Assembly: GCA_963785745.1 (NCBI GenBank)
Contig: CAWAWR010000009.1
Span: forward strand, 248,001-312,000
Reading direction: 5' to 3'
Source: VAZQ01 sp963785745
Lineage (GTDB): Bacteria; Pseudomonadota; Alphaproteobacteria; Rhizobiales; Xanthobacteraceae
DNA: 64,000 bases
Shown: piece after piece, positions 25,175-33,144 of the stretch
Position numbering within the stretch: the first letter of the stretch is position 1
How the letters are laid out: each line of letters starts with the position of its first letter
The notes under the pieces: generated by a model
The model's input: only the letters and a program-made list of their open reading frames with translations
Database searches by the model: none
Told to the model about the DNA's origin: nothing
Translations under genes and position numbers: made by a program

Positions 25175-26158
25175 ATGAAGCAGGCAACCAGGCGTATCGG
25201 GGTGGTGCCGATTTGCGTGGCCGCATTGACCATGCTGTGCACCACCGGTGCATTTGCGCAATTCGCTCCAAACCGCCCGATCACGATCATCATCGGCGTT
25301 CCGGCGGGGGGCGGTGCGGATGCAGTTGCACGCCTCATCGGACCGAAGCTGAGCGAAGTCTTCGGTCAACCCGTCATTATCGAGCCGCGACCGGGTGCAA
25401 ATTATCTCAACTCGGTCAGGCCGGTCATCAACGCCGCGCCGGACGGTCACACGCTGCTGTTGGCGTCGAGCGGCTTTGCCATGCTTGCGGCCAAGCCCAA
25501 CAATCCGCCGTATGACCTCGTGCGCGACCTCGCGCCGGTCAGCCTTGTTGCCCGAGGCCATGTGATCATGGTGGCCTCGCCGAAGCTGCCCGTAAATAAC
25601 GTGCCGGAGTTCGTTGCGCTTGCGAAGAAATATCCCGGCAAGCTCAGCTTTGGCTCCGGCGGCACCGGAACGCTGTTTCACCTCGCCGCCGAGTACTTCA
25701 AGAGCATGACCAAGACCAATCTGTTCCACGTTCCTTACAAAGGGAGCGTGCCTGCGCTGCAGGACGTCATGGGAGGCCATATCGATTTCCTGTTCGACAA
25801 CATTGGCTCAAACATCCCGCATGTCCGCTCGGGCGGCGTGAAGGGGTTGGCGGTGACGTCGTCCGAGCGCACACCGTCCCTGCCGGATATTCCCACCTTC
25901 CGCGAACTCGGCTATCCCGACTACGACGTGTCGCAGTGGTACGGCCTGTTCGCTCCGCCCAAGACGTCGCCGGAGATCGTCAATCGGCTCCAGGCCGAGG
26001 TGTCGAAGGCGCTGGCCGCCAGGGACGTCGCCGAGCGTCTCTACACCATGGGCAACGGCGGCGTTGGAACCAGCCCGGCCGAATTCACAAAGATCCTGCA
26101 AGACGAGAACGCGCGATGGAATCAAGTGATCCGCGAGAGCGGACTGGACTTGCAATGA
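25175..26158 (+). CDS. TctC/Bug-type receptor, classical form
   Basis: A 327-residue protein. The ATG at 25175 has AGGGAGGAGG just upstream. The frame runs open to 24902, but that part crosses the operator. The signal peptide is VPICVAALTMLCTTGAFAQ. The mature part is the classical Bug type: NRPITIIIGVPAGGGADAVARLIGPKLSE, then VIIEPRPGANYLNS, GSGGTGTLFHLAAEYF and YKGSVPALQDVMGGHIDFLFD. This is a different branch from the FYxGK copies elsewhere in the window. It probably captures the cluster's organic acid. The ThDP gene 26190 follows by 31 bases, so they form one operon. There is no permease in the window. Confidence 0.93.
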   Translation: MKQATRRIGVVPICVAALTMLCTTGAFAQFAPNRPITIIIGVPAGGGADAVARLIGPKLSEVFGQPVIIEPRPGANYLNSVRPVINAAPDGHTLLLASSGFAMLAAKPNNPPYDLVRDLAPVSLVARGHVIMVASPKLPVNNVPEFVALAKKYPGKLSFGSGGTGTLFHLAAEYFKSMTKTNLFHVPYKGSVPALQDVMGGHIDFLFDNIGSNIPHVRSGGVKGLAVTSSERTPSLPDIPTFRELGYPDYDVSQWYGLFAPPKTSPEIVNRLQAEVSKALAARDVAERLYTMGNGGVGTSPAEFTKILQDENARWNQVIRESGLDLQ

Positions 26159-26189
26159 GCGTGACCGACAACAACCACCGCGGCGTTCA

Positions 26190-27995
26190 ATGAGCAAGCT
26201 TGAAGACATCGAATCGCCCGTTCCCGGCGGCAACGCCCAGATGGAATGGGCCAGCGACGCCATGGCCGAGATGATCCGGCGGCTGGACCTGAAATATGTC
26301 GCGATGAATCCGGGTGCCAGCTATCGCGGCCTGCATGACAGCCTCGTCAACTATCTCGGCAATCGCAATCCGCAGATGCTGCTGACGCTGCATGAGGAGC
26401 ATGCGGTGTCGATCGCTCATGGTTATGCCCGCGTCACGGAACAGCCGATGGGCTGCCTGCTGCACAGCAATGTCGGGTTGATGCATGGGTTGATGGCAAT
26501 CTTCAACGCCTGGATCAACCGCGCGCCGATCGTGATGTTCGGCGCGACTGGACCGGTCGATGCGGATATTCGCCGGCCTTGGGTCGATTGGGTTCATACG
26601 GCGCAAGATCAGGGAGCGTTGCTGCGCAATTACACCAAGTGGGACGACCAGCCGACGTCGGTACCAGCGCTGTGTGAATCATTTCTGCGCGCCATGCAGT
26701 TGGCCTGCACGCCCCCGAAGGGGCCGACTTATGTTTGCCTCGATGCCGGCCTGCAGGAATTGTCATTGAAGGGTCCGGTCGAGTTTCCCGATCCGTCGCG
26801 GTTCAAGCCCGGACCTCCTCCGGCGCCCTCGCAAGACACGCTTGAAGAGATGGCGCGGCTATTGACCGGGGCCAGCAGGCCATTGCTGCTGGTTGGCCGG
26901 GTGTCGCGTAATGTCGAGGATTGGGATCGGCGGGTGCGTCTGGCCGAAGCGCTGGGCGCCAAGGTGATCAGTGAGCTTCGCGCGGGAGCGGGATTCCCCA
27001 CCGAACATCCGCTGCATGTCTATCCGCCGCGCTACACGCCCTCGAAGGAAACGCTTGAGCTCATGCGCAGCGCCGACGTCATCCTGGCGCTGGATTCCTT
27101 CGATCTCGGCGGCTGGTTCAAGCTGATGAACGTCAAGGGCGGGCCGAAGGCAACCGTCATTCATTGCAGCCTCGACAGCTATGTTCACAACGGCTGGAGC
27201 AAGGATCATCTCGCGCTACCGGCCGTCGACTTGCGCGTGCTCGCCGATCCCGATGCGGCCGTGCGGCTGCTGTTGCCGCTTATCGAGCGCAGCGTGCAAG
27301 CCAAGCCGAAGACGTGGGAAGGCTTCAAGGCCGCGCAATTGGCGCCGGCGCCTGCCAATGATGCGGATGGGAACCGAGCCATCACCAACCACGACCTCGC
27401 GCGCTGCCTGGCGCAGTTGCGCGAGGGCAGGAAGTTCACCTTCACACGCGTGCCGATCGGGTGGGCGAGCGACCAGTATCATTTCCGCGAGCCGCTCGAC
27501 TATCTCGGCACCGACGGCGGCGGCGGGCTCGGTTCAGGCGCCGGCATGGCCGTGGGTGTGGGCCTGGCGTTGCGTGGGTCCGGTCGCGTTGCAATGACGA
27601 TGATCGGTGACGGCGATTTCACGCAAGGGGCCACGGCGCTTTGGACCGCCGCGCACTACCGCATTCCGGTGCTGGTCATCGTCTCGAACAATCGCTCCAA
27701 CTTCAACGACGAGGTCCATCAGGGGCAGGTTGCACGAGAACGCGGACGTCCGGTCGAAAACAAATGGATCGGCATGAGGCTCGCCGATCCGAACATAGAC
27801 CTTGCCGCCATGGCGCGCGCGCAAGGCGTCGAAGCGGCGGGACCGGTCGAAAAGGTCAGCGACCTGCGTCCCGCGCTGGAAAAAGCGATCGCCGCGGTCG
27901 AGGCAGGCCGTCCGTATTTCCTCGATATCGTGGTGGAGCCGGGCTACGCAACCTTGCTCATGGTGCGGGCCAGCGGGCAGGGTGCGTCAAGCTGA
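26190..27995 (+). CDS. ThDP-dependent acetolactate synthase-like enzyme
   Basis: A 601-residue protein with complete domain plan: Pyr domain with catalytic-type Glu (LTLHEEHAVSIAHGYAR, ~E69), a Rossmann-like middle domain (RPLLLVGRVSRNVEDW), and a PP domain with intact GDGDFTQGATALWTAAHY and SNNRSNFND. The C-terminal region contains WIGMRLADPNIDLAAMARAQG, typical of the large, poorly characterised acetolactate synthase-like branch. It forms an operon with the TctC receptor before it. Together with 22454-23992 the cluster has two different ThDP enzymes, presumably acting at separate steps or on different 2-oxo acids. Confidence 0.9.
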   Translation: MSKLEDIESPVPGGNAQMEWASDAMAEMIRRLDLKYVAMNPGASYRGLHDSLVNYLGNRNPQMLLTLHEEHAVSIAHGYARVTEQPMGCLLHSNVGLMHGLMAIFNAWINRAPIVMFGATGPVDADIRRPWVDWVHTAQDQGALLRNYTKWDDQPTSVPALCESFLRAMQLACTPPKGPTYVCLDAGLQELSLKGPVEFPDPSRFKPGPPPAPSQDTLEEMARLLTGASRPLLLVGRVSRNVEDWDRRVRLAEALGAKVISELRAGAGFPTEHPLHVYPPRYTPSKETLELMRSADVILALDSFDLGGWFKLMNVKGGPKATVIHCSLDSYVHNGWSKDHLALPAVDLRVLADPDAAVRLLLPLIERSVQAKPKTWEGFKAAQLAPAPANDADGNRAITNHDLARCLAQLREGRKFTFTRVPIGWASDQYHFREPLDYLGTDGGGGLGSGAGMAVGVGLALRGSGRVAMTMIGDGDFTQGATALWTAAHYRIPVLVIVSNNRSNFNDEVHQGQVARERGRPVENKWIGMRLADPNIDLAAMARAQGVEAAGPVEKVSDLRPALEKAIAAVEAGRPYFLDIVVEPGYATLLMVRASGQGASS

Positions 27996-28040
27996 CGGCA
28001 AATTGGCAGAGTCCGTCGTAGGAACGCCAAATCGGCAGCA

Positions 28041-28742
28041 CTAGAAACGCTCCACCCAGGGCCGCAACTCGATCTCGGTGGCCCAGGCGCTGCGCGGCTG
28101 ATGAATGACGTGAAGATAGCTCGCCGCGATCGCATCGGGATCGAGCAGGCTGTCGGGCTTGTCCGGCGGCTCCGCGCGGCGCGCGCTCTTGATGCCGCCG
28201 TCGATCACCACATGCGCGACGTGGATGCCTTGCGGATGAAGCTCTCGCGCCATGCTCTGCGAGAGTCCGCGCAGCGCGAACTTGCCCATCGCGAACGGCG
28301 CCGACTGCGGATAGCCCTTCACGCCCGCCGACGCACCGGTGAACAGGATGACGCCGCGTCCGTTCGGCAGCATGCGGCGCACCGCCTGCTGCGCCACCAG
28401 GAATGCACCGAATGCGGTCACCGCGATCGACTTTTCGACCTCGGCCGGGTCGAGCTCCGCGAACGGCCCGCGGGTGCGGAAGCTCGCGTTGTAGATCACG
28501 ATATCCGGCGCCCCGATGGTGGCGTCGAGGTTTTGGAACAGCGCGTCGACGTCGGCGCGCTTGGACGCGTCGCACGAGAACGTCTCGGCGCCGGCCTCGA
28601 CCGCGATGTCGTGGAGATCGTCGGTCGAACGGGCCGCTAGCGCGACCTTGATGCCGTCCTTGCTGAGCACGCGCGCCAAGGAGGCGGACAGGCCGGCGCC
28701 CGCGCCGACAATGAGGGCGGTGGTGAACTTGGTTTCGGTCAT
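28041..28742 (-). CDS. short-chain dehydrogenase/reductase
   Basis: A 233-residue protein. The start at 28742 gives MTETKFTTALIVGAGAGLSASL, which puts the nucleotide-binding GxGxGLS near residue 12. An NNA-type motif appears as IVIYNASF near 83. The usual catalytic Tyr-x-x-x-Lys is replaced: after GASAGVKGYPQSAPFAMGKFALRG one finds PFAMGKF, with Phe where Tyr is expected. The Ser of the tetrad is present in GASAG. It may be non-catalytic or use another proton donor. It converges on the ThDP gene and probably is not part of that operon. The role is unknown. Confidence 0.85.
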   Translation of the reverse strand: MTETKFTTALIVGAGAGLSASLARVLSKDGIKVALAARSTDDLHDIAVEAGAETFSCDASKRADVDALFQNLDATIGAPDIVIYNASFRTRGPFAELDPAEVEKSIAVTAFGAFLVAQQAVRRMLPNGRGVILFTGASAGVKGYPQSAPFAMGKFALRGLSQSMARELHPQGIHVAHVVIDGGIKSARRAEPPDKPDSLLDPDAIAASYLHVIHQPRSAWATEIELRPWVERF

Positions 28743-28813
28743 TGCGGTCGCGTTACCTTCCTGATGTGAATAGCGGAAGCTAACATACCGGCCCCGCAAG
28801 GATCGACACCACG

Positions 28814-29011
28814 ATGCGCTACATCATTGCTCTCGGGACCGCGATCCTCGTCGTCGTGATGGCGTGGCCCTATCTCCGCAGATACGTGCCCCGGCGCCAG
28901 TCGGCGGGGCCCAAGCCCGCGAGCAAGGGCGAGCTGATCTATTTCGCGATCCTGGTCACGCTGGGATTGAGCTTTGCGATCAGCACCATGCTGTGGGTGT
29001 TCGGGCGCTGA
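28814..29011 (+). CDS. small two-helix membrane protein of unknown function
   Basis: A 65-residue protein with two hydrophobic helices, IIALGTAILVVVMAWPYL (N-terminal) and LIYFAILVTLGLSFAISTML (C-terminal), joined by a basic loop (RRYVPRRQSAGPKPASK). This pattern suggests a hairpin with both ends outside the cytoplasm. The gene lies in the gap between two minus-strand genes and begins 72 bases from the SDR start. No family is recognised. Coding likelihood rests on the membrane pattern and composition. Confidence 0.6.
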   Translation: MRYIIALGTAILVVVMAWPYLRRYVPRRQSAGPKPASKGELIYFAILVTLGLSFAISTMLWVFGR

Positions 29012-29047
29012 CGGGCGGCGCGGTTCCGGCGGCACTCCGGCCAGCCG

Positions 29048-29518
29048 CTAACTCTCGCGGGCCCAGAAACTCAGTTGCGAGGCAAAGTCCTTGTCGGCCG
29101 GCTGGCCGCTCCACTGCGACAATTGCCCGTCGGCGTTGCGCGCGCTGATGATCCGGCGCAGGTGCTTGCCGGTGCGATGCATCACGAACGACAGCGGCTG
29201 CTCCGTGCCGCGGAAAAACATGATGCCATCCTCGATCTCGGGGACGACGACCGCGACGTAGTAATTCTCGTTTGGCGCCGAGCGGGTGACCTGCCGGGTC
29301 ACGACGGCCATGTTGCGGAACCCGAGAATCTCCGGCCGCGCGAATTTGATCTCCTGCGGGCTTTGCAGCGCCTGCTGAACGAGATCGTCGAGCCTGTCCG
29401 CCGACAGCGGCAGGGCGGTCTGCGCGGCGGCGGGCGCGCTCAGTCCAAGCAAAGCAAGGCCGGCAAGCAGGTTGCGCCGGTCGAAAATGATGGGAGAAAC
29501 GATGTGCGTCATGATCAA
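29048..29518 (-). CDS. exported protein with Tat-like signal, function unknown
   Basis: A 156-residue protein starting at 29518 or six bases later. The N-terminus has a twin-arginine pattern (DRRNLLAGLALLGLSAPAAAQ), so export in folded form is possible. The mature part contains EILGFRNMAVVTRQVTRSAPNENYYVAVVVPEIEDGIMFFRG and ends SQLSFWARES. No catalytic motif was recognised. It sits between flbD and the small membrane protein, downstream of the flagellar operon on the same strand but 72 bases beyond flbD. Its tie to motility is not established. Confidence 0.7.
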   Translation of the reverse strand: MIMTHIVSPIIFDRRNLLAGLALLGLSAPAAAQTALPLSADRLDDLVQQALQSPQEIKFARPEILGFRNMAVVTRQVTRSAPNENYYVAVVVPEIEDGIMFFRGTEQPLSFVMHRTGKHLRRIISARNADGQLSQWSGQPADKDFASQLSFWARES

Positions 29519-29589
29519 GCCTCGGTGGGGGAGGCTTGATCATAGGTGAGGAGAATGTTTTTCGGAAGGCGCGGAGCCGCGGAACGAGT

Positions 29590-30957
29590 CTACGCCGCGC
29601 CCCGCATCTCGCCGCCGCCCGGCGGCGGGATCGGCACGCCGTCGTCGGCATATTCGTTGAGCTTGTTGCGCAGCGTGCGGATCGAGATGCCGAGGATGTT
29701 GGCGGCGTGCGTCCGGTTGCCGAGGCAGTGCTTGAGCGTCTCCAGGATGAGGTCGCGCTCGACGTCGGCCACCGTGCGGCCGACCAGAGCGCGCGTCACG
29801 GTCTCGGCCGCGAGCGTCGCATGCGCGACGGTCGGGTTCTTGGCCTGATCGAGGCGCATCCCGTCCGGCGTCAGGATGCCGTCGATACCGATCTCGTCGC
29901 CGGTCGCGAGCAACACGGCGCGGTGCAGCGTGTTCTCCAGCTCGCGGACATTGCCCGGCCAGCGGTTGAGCACCAGTGCGCGCCGCGCCTCCGCGGAGAG
30001 CGGCCGCGCCGTGACGCCGTTGGCGTCGGCATATTTCTTGATGAAGTGCTGGGCGAGCTCCAGGACGTCGGCCGGGCGCTCCCGCAGCGGCGGAATTTTA
30101 AGGTTCACCACGTTGAGGCGGAACAGCAGGTCCTCGCGGAACGTGCCCGCGCGTACCGCCTCGACCAGGTTGCGGTTCGACGTCGCGATGATGCGGATAT
30201 CGACCGGCACCGGCTTGGTGCCGCCGACGCGGTCGATGACGCGCTCCTGGATCGCGCGCAGGAGCTTGGCCTGCAGCCGCACGTCCATTTCGGAGATCTC
30301 GTCGAGCAGCAGCGTGCCGCCGGTCGCCTCCTCGAACTTGCCGATTCGGCGCGCCACCGCGCCGGTGAAGGCGCCTTTTTCGTGCCCGAACAGCTCGGAC
30401 TCGAGCAGGTGCTCCGGGATCGCCGCGCAGTTGACCGAAATGAACGGGGCCTTGGCCCGGTTCGAGCGGCCGTGCACGTAGCGCGCGATCACTTCCTTGC
30501 CGGTCCCGGACTCGCCGGTGATCATCACCGAAGCGTCGGACGGCGCGATCTGCTGGGCAAGCTTGACCACATGCGCCATCATCTCGTCGCGATAGATCAA
30601 TTCGCGCGCATCGTCGGTGACCGCCGCGAGCACCGCCGCGATCAACTCCGGATCGGGCGGCAGCGGGATGTACTCCTTGGCGCCGGCATGGATGGCGGCG
30701 ACCGCGGCGCGCGCGTCGTTGTTGACGCCGCAGGCGATGATCGGCACCGCGATGCGCTCGGCATCGAGCCGCAGCACCAGATCGCGGATGTCGAGGGCGA
30801 CGTCGACCATCAGCAGATCGGCGCCGCGGCCGGAGCGCAGCACGTTGAGCGCTTGATCGACGTCGCTCGCGTGCGTGACGCTTGCGCCGCGGTCCATGGC
30901 GATCTTGGTGGCGGTGGTGAGCTGGCCCTTCAGGGTCCCGACAATGAGGAGACGCAT
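29590..30957 (-). CDS. flbD: FlbD, sigma-54 activator of flagellar genes
   Basis: A 455-residue bacterial enhancer-binding protein. The N-terminal receiver-like domain is at 1-115 (with VDVALDIRDL around the phospho-acceptor region). The AAA+ domain is at ~130-370, with Walker A GESGTGKE, the sigma-54 contact loop GAFTGA and Walker B GGTLLLDEISEMD. A Fis-type DNA-binding helix is at the C-terminus (HAANILGISIRTLRNKLNEY). FlbD in alphaproteobacteria activates late flagellar promoters and represses early ones. It is the last gene of the fliF-fliG-fliH-fliN unit. A sigma-54 promoter at fliK (41118-41133) would be a fitting target. Confidence 0.95.
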   Translation of the reverse strand: MRLLIVGTLKGQLTTATKIAMDRGASVTHASDVDQALNVLRSGRGADLLMVDVALDIRDLVLRLDAERIAVPIIACGVNNDARAAVAAIHAGAKEYIPLPPDPELIAAVLAAVTDDARELIYRDEMMAHVVKLAQQIAPSDASVMITGESGTGKEVIARYVHGRSNRAKAPFISVNCAAIPEHLLESELFGHEKGAFTGAVARRIGKFEEATGGTLLLDEISEMDVRLQAKLLRAIQERVIDRVGGTKPVPVDIRIIATSNRNLVEAVRAGTFREDLLFRLNVVNLKIPPLRERPADVLELAQHFIKKYADANGVTARPLSAEARRALVLNRWPGNVRELENTLHRAVLLATGDEIGIDGILTPDGMRLDQAKNPTVAHATLAAETVTRALVGRTVADVERDLILETLKHCLGNRTHAANILGISIRTLRNKLNEYADDGVPIPPPGGGEMRGAA

Positions 30958-31010
30958 GGCATTGTTCCTTTTATAGCAGCGCGCGGTGCCGGCTTCTCAG
31001 GCCCCGCGCG

Positions 31011-31367
31011 TCAATTCCGCTCCGCCTTGATGATTTCCGTCATGGTCACGCCGAGCTTGTCCTCGACCAGCACCACCTCGCCGCGGGCGACTAGGCGGTT
31101 GTTGACGTAGATGTCGATTGCCTCGCCGACCTTGCGGTCGAGTTCGAGCACGGTGCCGGGGCCGAGCTTGAGCAGGTCCGAGACCTCCATGCGCGCGCGG
31201 CCGAGCACGGCGGACACCTTGACCGGCACGTCGAACACCGCTTCGAGGTCGGCCGCGCTGTGGCTCGGCGCGTCGGATGATTGCGGCTCGAGCGCGCTTA
31301 CGTCCATTGGAGGTGCGGCGCCCGATTCAAGGTCGGGAAGCGGCACTTTGCCGTCGTTATCGCTCAT
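31011..31367 (-). CDS. fliN: FliN, flagellar switch protein
   Basis: A 118-residue C-ring protein. An acidic, flexible N-terminus of ~38 residues is followed by the SpoA (surface presentation of antigens) fold: DVPVKVSAVLGRARMEVSDLL, GTVLELDRKVGEAIDIYVNN, RGEVVLVEDKLGVTMTEII. It binds CheY-P and the export ATPase complex through FliH. It is separated from fliH by three bases and precedes flbD. Confidence 0.95.
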   Translation of the reverse strand: MSDNDGKVPLPDLESGAAPPMDVSALEPQSSDAPSHSAADLEAVFDVPVKVSAVLGRARMEVSDLLKLGPGTVLELDRKVGEAIDIYVNNRLVARGEVVLVEDKLGVTMTEIIKAERN

Positions 31368-31370
31368 CGG

Positions 31371-32042
31371 TTACCTCCACTTGACGCCCGGTATAGGCGC
31401 GCCGCCCGTCTCTGTTCCGCTTTGCCGCGCACTGATATATCGCGCCACCGCTTCGTCGATCGCCGCGGCGATGGCGGCGCTGTCGCGGTCGATGCCGCCG
31501 TCGGCCCATTCGATCCGGCAGTCGCCGACCGCGATCTCCGGTTCGGCCAGCACCACCAGCCGGGTGTCGGGGCTGCAGCGGCGAATGATCTCGTCGAGCT
31601 TGTCGCGCGCGGTCTCGTGCAGCGCGTCGTTCACGCGCACCACCACATGCGGGCACTTGACCAGGTTGCGGAAGCAGTCGATGGCGAGCGCCGCGATCTC
31701 CGCGAACGGCTCTTGTGCCAACAGCTCCGGCGCGAGCTTCTTCGCGACCGCGACCGCCACCTCGACGGCTTCGGTTTCAAACTTCGCTTCCACCGCCTCA
31801 AGCTGCTTGTCGAGCACGTTCATCGCCGTCGCGATGCGTTCGATGATGGCGGCCGAGCGCTTCTCGGCTTCCGCCCTGGCCTCGGTCGCGCCCTGGTCGA
31901 ACCCGTGCGTAAAGGCGGCGGCTTCGGCCTCCTTGAGCCTGGCGGCGTGCTCGTCGAGTCCGATCGACGGCTTGCTGTCTCCGCCCCCTGGGCGGAAGTC
32001 GGTCTCGAACAGGAATTTGGCTGGCGCCGCTCTCATCCGCAT
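31371..32042 (-). CDS. fliH: FliH, regulator of the flagellar export ATPase
   Basis: A 223-residue protein. The Ala/Glu-rich central coiled coil lies at ~30-100 (EAEKRSAAIIERIATAMNVLDKQLEAVEAK-like), followed by the C-terminal domain (PDTRLVVLAEPEIAVGDCRIEWADGGIDRD), which ends as in V-ATPase E-like FliH proteins. It holds FliI in check and tethers it to FliN. It begins five bases after the fliG stop and is the most divergent gene of the operon, as usual for FliH. Confidence 0.88.
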   Translation of the reverse strand: MRMRAAPAKFLFETDFRPGGGDSKPSIGLDEHAARLKEAEAAAFTHGFDQGATEARAEAEKRSAAIIERIATAMNVLDKQLEAVEAKFETEAVEVAVAVAKKLAPELLAQEPFAEIAALAIDCFRNLVKCPHVVVRVNDALHETARDKLDEIIRRCSPDTRLVVLAEPEIAVGDCRIEWADGGIDRDSAAIAAAIDEAVARYISARQSGTETGGAPIPGVKWR

Positions 32043-32046
32043 GACC

Positions 32047-33135
32047 TCAATAAATCAACTCTTCGTCGCCGCGGCTCTTGGAGATCATGATCTCGCCCTT
32101 GGCCGCGAGGTCTTTCGCGAGATTGACGAGTTGCGACTGCGCCTCGTCGACGTCGCGCAGCCGCACCGGGCCCATCGCCTGCATGTCGTCGATCAGCATC
32201 TTGGCGGCACGCGTCGACATATTGCTCATGAAGAACTGGCGCACGGTCTCGTTCGCGCCCTTGAGCGCGATGGCGAGCTTGTCCTTGTCGATGTTGCGCA
32301 TCATGGTCTGCGCCGAACCGGCATCGAGCCGCGTGAGATCATCGAACGTGAACATCAGCGTCTTGATGCGCTCGGCGGCCTCGCGGTTCTCCTCCTCGAG
32401 CGCGGTCATGAAGCGCGTCTCGGTCTGGCGGTCGAAATTGTTGAAGATTTCCGCCATGACCTCGTGGGCGTCGCGGCGGCGGGTCTGCGAGAGGTTCGAC
32501 ATGAATTCGGTGCGCAGCGTGTTCTCGACCCGCTCCAGCACCTCTTTCTGCACCGCCTCCATCTTGAGCATGCGGTTGACGACGTCGAGCGCGAGATCTT
32601 CCGGCAGGATCCCAAGCACCCGTGCGGCATGCTCGGGCCTGATCTTGGACAGCACCACCGCCACCGTCTGCGGATATTCGTTCTTGAGGTAGTTGGCGAG
32701 CACCTCTTCCTGGACGTTGGAAAGCTTCTCCCACATGTTGCGGCCGGCCGGGCCGCGGATTTCGTCCATGATGCCGCCGACCCGCTCGGGCGGCAGGAAC
32801 TGGCACAGCAGCCGCTCGGTGGCGTCGTAGTTGCCCATCAGCGCGCCGGACGCCGACATGCGTCCGACGAATTCGAGCAGCAGGTTCTCGACCGCTTCCG
32901 CCTCGATTGTGCCGAGCGTCGACATGACGATCGACAGCTCGCGCAATTCCTCGTCGTCGAGCATGCCCCAGATCTTGCCGCCGTGCTGCTCGCCGAGCGC
33001 GAGCATCAGCACTGCGGCGCGCTCGGGCCCGCTCAATTTGCGAATATTTCTCCTGTCGCCGCCGCGGCTGGCGAGCGCCGCCATCGCGCTTTCGATGTCG
33101 CGTTTAGCTTGGTCTTGTTCGCTGGCTGTTGCCAT
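32047..33135 (-). CDS. fliG: FliG, flagellar motor switch protein
   Basis: A 362-residue protein. The N-terminal domain binds FliF (GPERAAVLMLALGEQHGGKIW). The middle domain has the repeated armadillo-type helices (LPPERVGGIMDEI, ILGILPEDLALDVVNRM). The C-terminal torque domain has ERIKTLMFTFDDLTRLD, where charged residues meet the stator. The length is normal for the family. It follows fliF by nine bases and precedes fliH. Confidence 0.96.
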   Translation of the reverse strand: MATASEQDQAKRDIESAMAALASRGGDRRNIRKLSGPERAAVLMLALGEQHGGKIWGMLDDEELRELSIVMSTLGTIEAEAVENLLLEFVGRMSASGALMGNYDATERLLCQFLPPERVGGIMDEIRGPAGRNMWEKLSNVQEEVLANYLKNEYPQTVAVVLSKIRPEHAARVLGILPEDLALDVVNRMLKMEAVQKEVLERVENTLRTEFMSNLSQTRRRDAHEVMAEIFNNFDRQTETRFMTALEEENREAAERIKTLMFTFDDLTRLDAGSAQTMMRNIDKDKLAIALKGANETVRQFFMSNMSTRAAKMLIDDMQAMGPVRLRDVDEAQSQLVNLAKDLAAKGEIMISKSRGDEELIY

Positions 33136-33144
33136 AGCTGTCGA

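Noticed and set aside
29536..31110. Long plus-strand open frame opposite flbD
   Set aside because: Antisense to a clear sigma-54 activator; Arg/Asp-rich composition without motifs.
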